In this document: positions 63,037 to 64,000 of the stretch, one piece after another
Position numbering within the stretch: the first letter of the stretch is position 1
Layout of the letters: each line of letters opens with the position of its first letter
Assembly: GCF_002887815.1 (NCBI RefSeq)
Contig: NZ_PDHO01000015.1
Span: 1 to 64,000 of the forward strand
Direction of reading: 5' to 3'
From: Mycobacterium sp. ENV421
GTDB lineage: Bacteria; Actinomycetota; Actinomycetes; Mycobacteriales; Mycobacteriaceae
Length of the DNA: 64,000 nt
Position numbers and translations under genes: made by a program
Notes under the pieces: model-generated
Told to the model about the DNA's origin: nothing
Database searches by the model: none
Seen by the model: the letters and a program-made list of their open reading frames with translations, nothing else

Positions 63037-64000
63037 CTAGGCGCCCGGCGGGGCGAACGCGTAGTCGCGTGCGCGGAACCGGCGGGTCATGGCCCAGAAC
63101 GCGCCTGCACTGCGCGGCCACTGGGTGACCACCCGGCCGTTGGGCGCCCGGAAATAGTTGCTGCACCGCGTCGTCCACACGGTGCCTTCCATCCACCGGT
63201 CGACGTCGGCCAAGAACGAAGACATGGTGTCGGGTCGCACCGCGATGTAGCGTCTCCCGTTGCGGCGCAGATGCTTCAGGGTTCGCACGATGTAGCGGGC
63301 CTGCGCCTCGAGCACGAAGATCACGCTGTTTGATCCGACGTTGGTGTTGGGCCCGTACAGCATGAAGAAGTTCGGGAAGCCCGGAACGGCCATGCCCAGG
63401 TACGCGAAGGCACCGTCGCGCCAGGTGTCGTGCAGCGATCGGCCATCCTCACCGCGGACCTCGATCTGGCCCAGATAGTCGGTGGCGGCGTACCCGGTGG
63501 CACACAGCACCACATCCACGTCCAGTTCCGAGCCGTCCTCGGTGACCAGTGTGCGCGTCCGCAGTGAGCGGGCCGGGCTGGACACCACCTCGACATGCGG
63601 TTGGGTCAACGTGGACAGGTAGTCGGCGGCAAACACCAGCCGCTTGCAGCCCAGCGGGTGGTCCGGGGTGAGCTTCGCCCGCAGTTCGGGGTCGGCGACC
63701 GAGGATTCCAGGTATCGCAGCGAAATATCCTTGAATTCTTGCGTTTTGTCGCTGCCGTTCTCGATCACGGAGATGTTGCGTTCGCTGCGCAGCCACAGCC
63801 GGGTCCGGTAGAACTTCTTGGCGAACGGAATCCACCGGAAGACCCAGCGCTCCCGGTCGCTGTAGGGGCGGTCCGGCTTGGGCAGGATCCAGGTGGGGGA
63901 GCGCTGCACCGAGTACACCTTGTCGGCAACCTTGGCGACTTCGGGCAGGAGCTGCGAGGCGGTGGAGCCGGTGCCCAGCACGGCCACCCGGGCGCCGGTG
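63037..64000 (-). CDS. flavin-containing monooxygenase (Baeyer-Villiger type), C-terminal part (cut by window edge)
   Basis: The last 321 codons of a class B flavin monooxygenase; the FAD domain lies beyond the right edge. The visible part begins in the NADPH Rossmann motif VLGTGSTASQ, followed by VYSVQRSPTWILPKPDR, LPRCKRL-like LGCKRLVFAADYLSTL, and the ATG-type FMO block VDVVLCATGYAATDYLGQIEV. The end FRAPNGRVVTQWP resembles mycobacterial BVMOs of the EthA/MymA relatives. Reactions: oxygen insertion next to a ketone to give an ester or lactone, or heteroatom oxidation. The hydrolase gene follows immediately, so an ester made here could be cleaved by that enzyme. Confidence 0.9.
   Translation of the reverse strand, partial: TGARVAVLGTGSTASQLLPEVAKVADKVYSVQRSPTWILPKPDRPYSDRERWVFRWIPFAKKFYRTRLWLRSERNISVIENGSDKTQEFKDISLRYLESSVADPELRAKLTPDHPLGCKRLVFAADYLSTLTQPHVEVVSSPARSLRTRTLVTEDGSELDVDVVLCATGYAATDYLGQIEVRGEDGRSLHDTWRDGAFAYLGMAVPGFPNFFMLYGPNTNVGSNSVIFVLEAQARYIVRTLKHLRRNGRRYIAVRPDTMSSFLADVDRWMEGTVWTTRCSNYFRAPNGRVVTQWPRSAGAFWAMTRRFRARDYAFAPPGA

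Overview
The window is a piece of chromosome from a fast-growing mycobacterium (Mycolicibacterium type). The evidence is uniformly high GC with many GTG/TTG starts, an MspA-family porin at the left edge (a family restricted to fast growers), and gene content and order that follow the Mycobacterium tuberculosis interval from about Rv1186c to Rv1250, with local insertions and substitutions. I see no tRNA, rRNA, CRISPR array, insertion sequence or prophage. Gene names rest on recognised protein sequence and conserved order; no search was run.

Layout. 1-6.7 kb: truncated MspA porin, the proline catabolic locus (regulator pruC divergent from pruA-pruB), a TSUP exporter and a membrane acyltransferase. 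6.7-11.6 kb: secreted protein, Nudix hydrolase, fadD36-like acyl-CoA synthetase with a VOC protein, and malQ. 11.6-16.4 kb: divergent dapD/dapE (lysine and diaminopimelate), a large STAND ATPase and the LOG phosphoribohydrolase. 16.4-24.1 kb: fadD6, folP2, gpgS, a DivIVA-like membrane protein, tagA, a DUF3117 protein, and divergent glgM/glgC. 24.1-31.4 kb: lipoprotein, DUF4126 protein, a tetR-ABC-permease-methyltransferase drug-efflux operon, a small membrane protein and an O-methyltransferase. 31.6-35 kb: the envelope-stress cluster sigE-rseA-htrA-tatB. 35-42.7 kb: mrp, membrane proteins, a lytic transglycosylase, a soluble MgtE/CBS protein, a CitE-like lyase, two DUF4190 paralogues and a general stress protein. 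42.9-49 kb: the trehalose importer lpqY-sugABC, a SUFU-like protein and corA. 49-64 kb: malic enzyme, lpqZ, dehydrogenases, a DUF732 protein, kgd (2-oxoglutarate decarboxylase/dehydrogenase), two MFS exporters, a second short-chain dehydrogenase, a hydrolase and a truncated flavin monooxygenase.

How the genes connect. Glucan and trehalose metabolism recurs: glgC and glgM make ADP-glucose and maltose-1-phosphate, malQ rearranges alpha-glucans, gpgS starts methylglucose lipopolysaccharide, and LpqY-SugABC recycles trehalose. Envelope homeostasis is the other theme (SigE/RseA, HtrA, TatB, transglycosylase, porin). Proline catabolism, malic enzyme and Kgd feed central carbon metabolism.

The coding content is largely conserved core, and I do not see an obviously new multi-gene system. 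The less expected signals are between genes: two copies of a 63-bp element with imperfect terminal inverted repeats, a tandem duplication of the dapD stop region, inverted repeats in front of lpqY, corA, kgd, a short-chain dehydrogenase gene and tetR, and at least 14 starts placed where a -10 box predicts a leaderless or almost leaderless mRNA.
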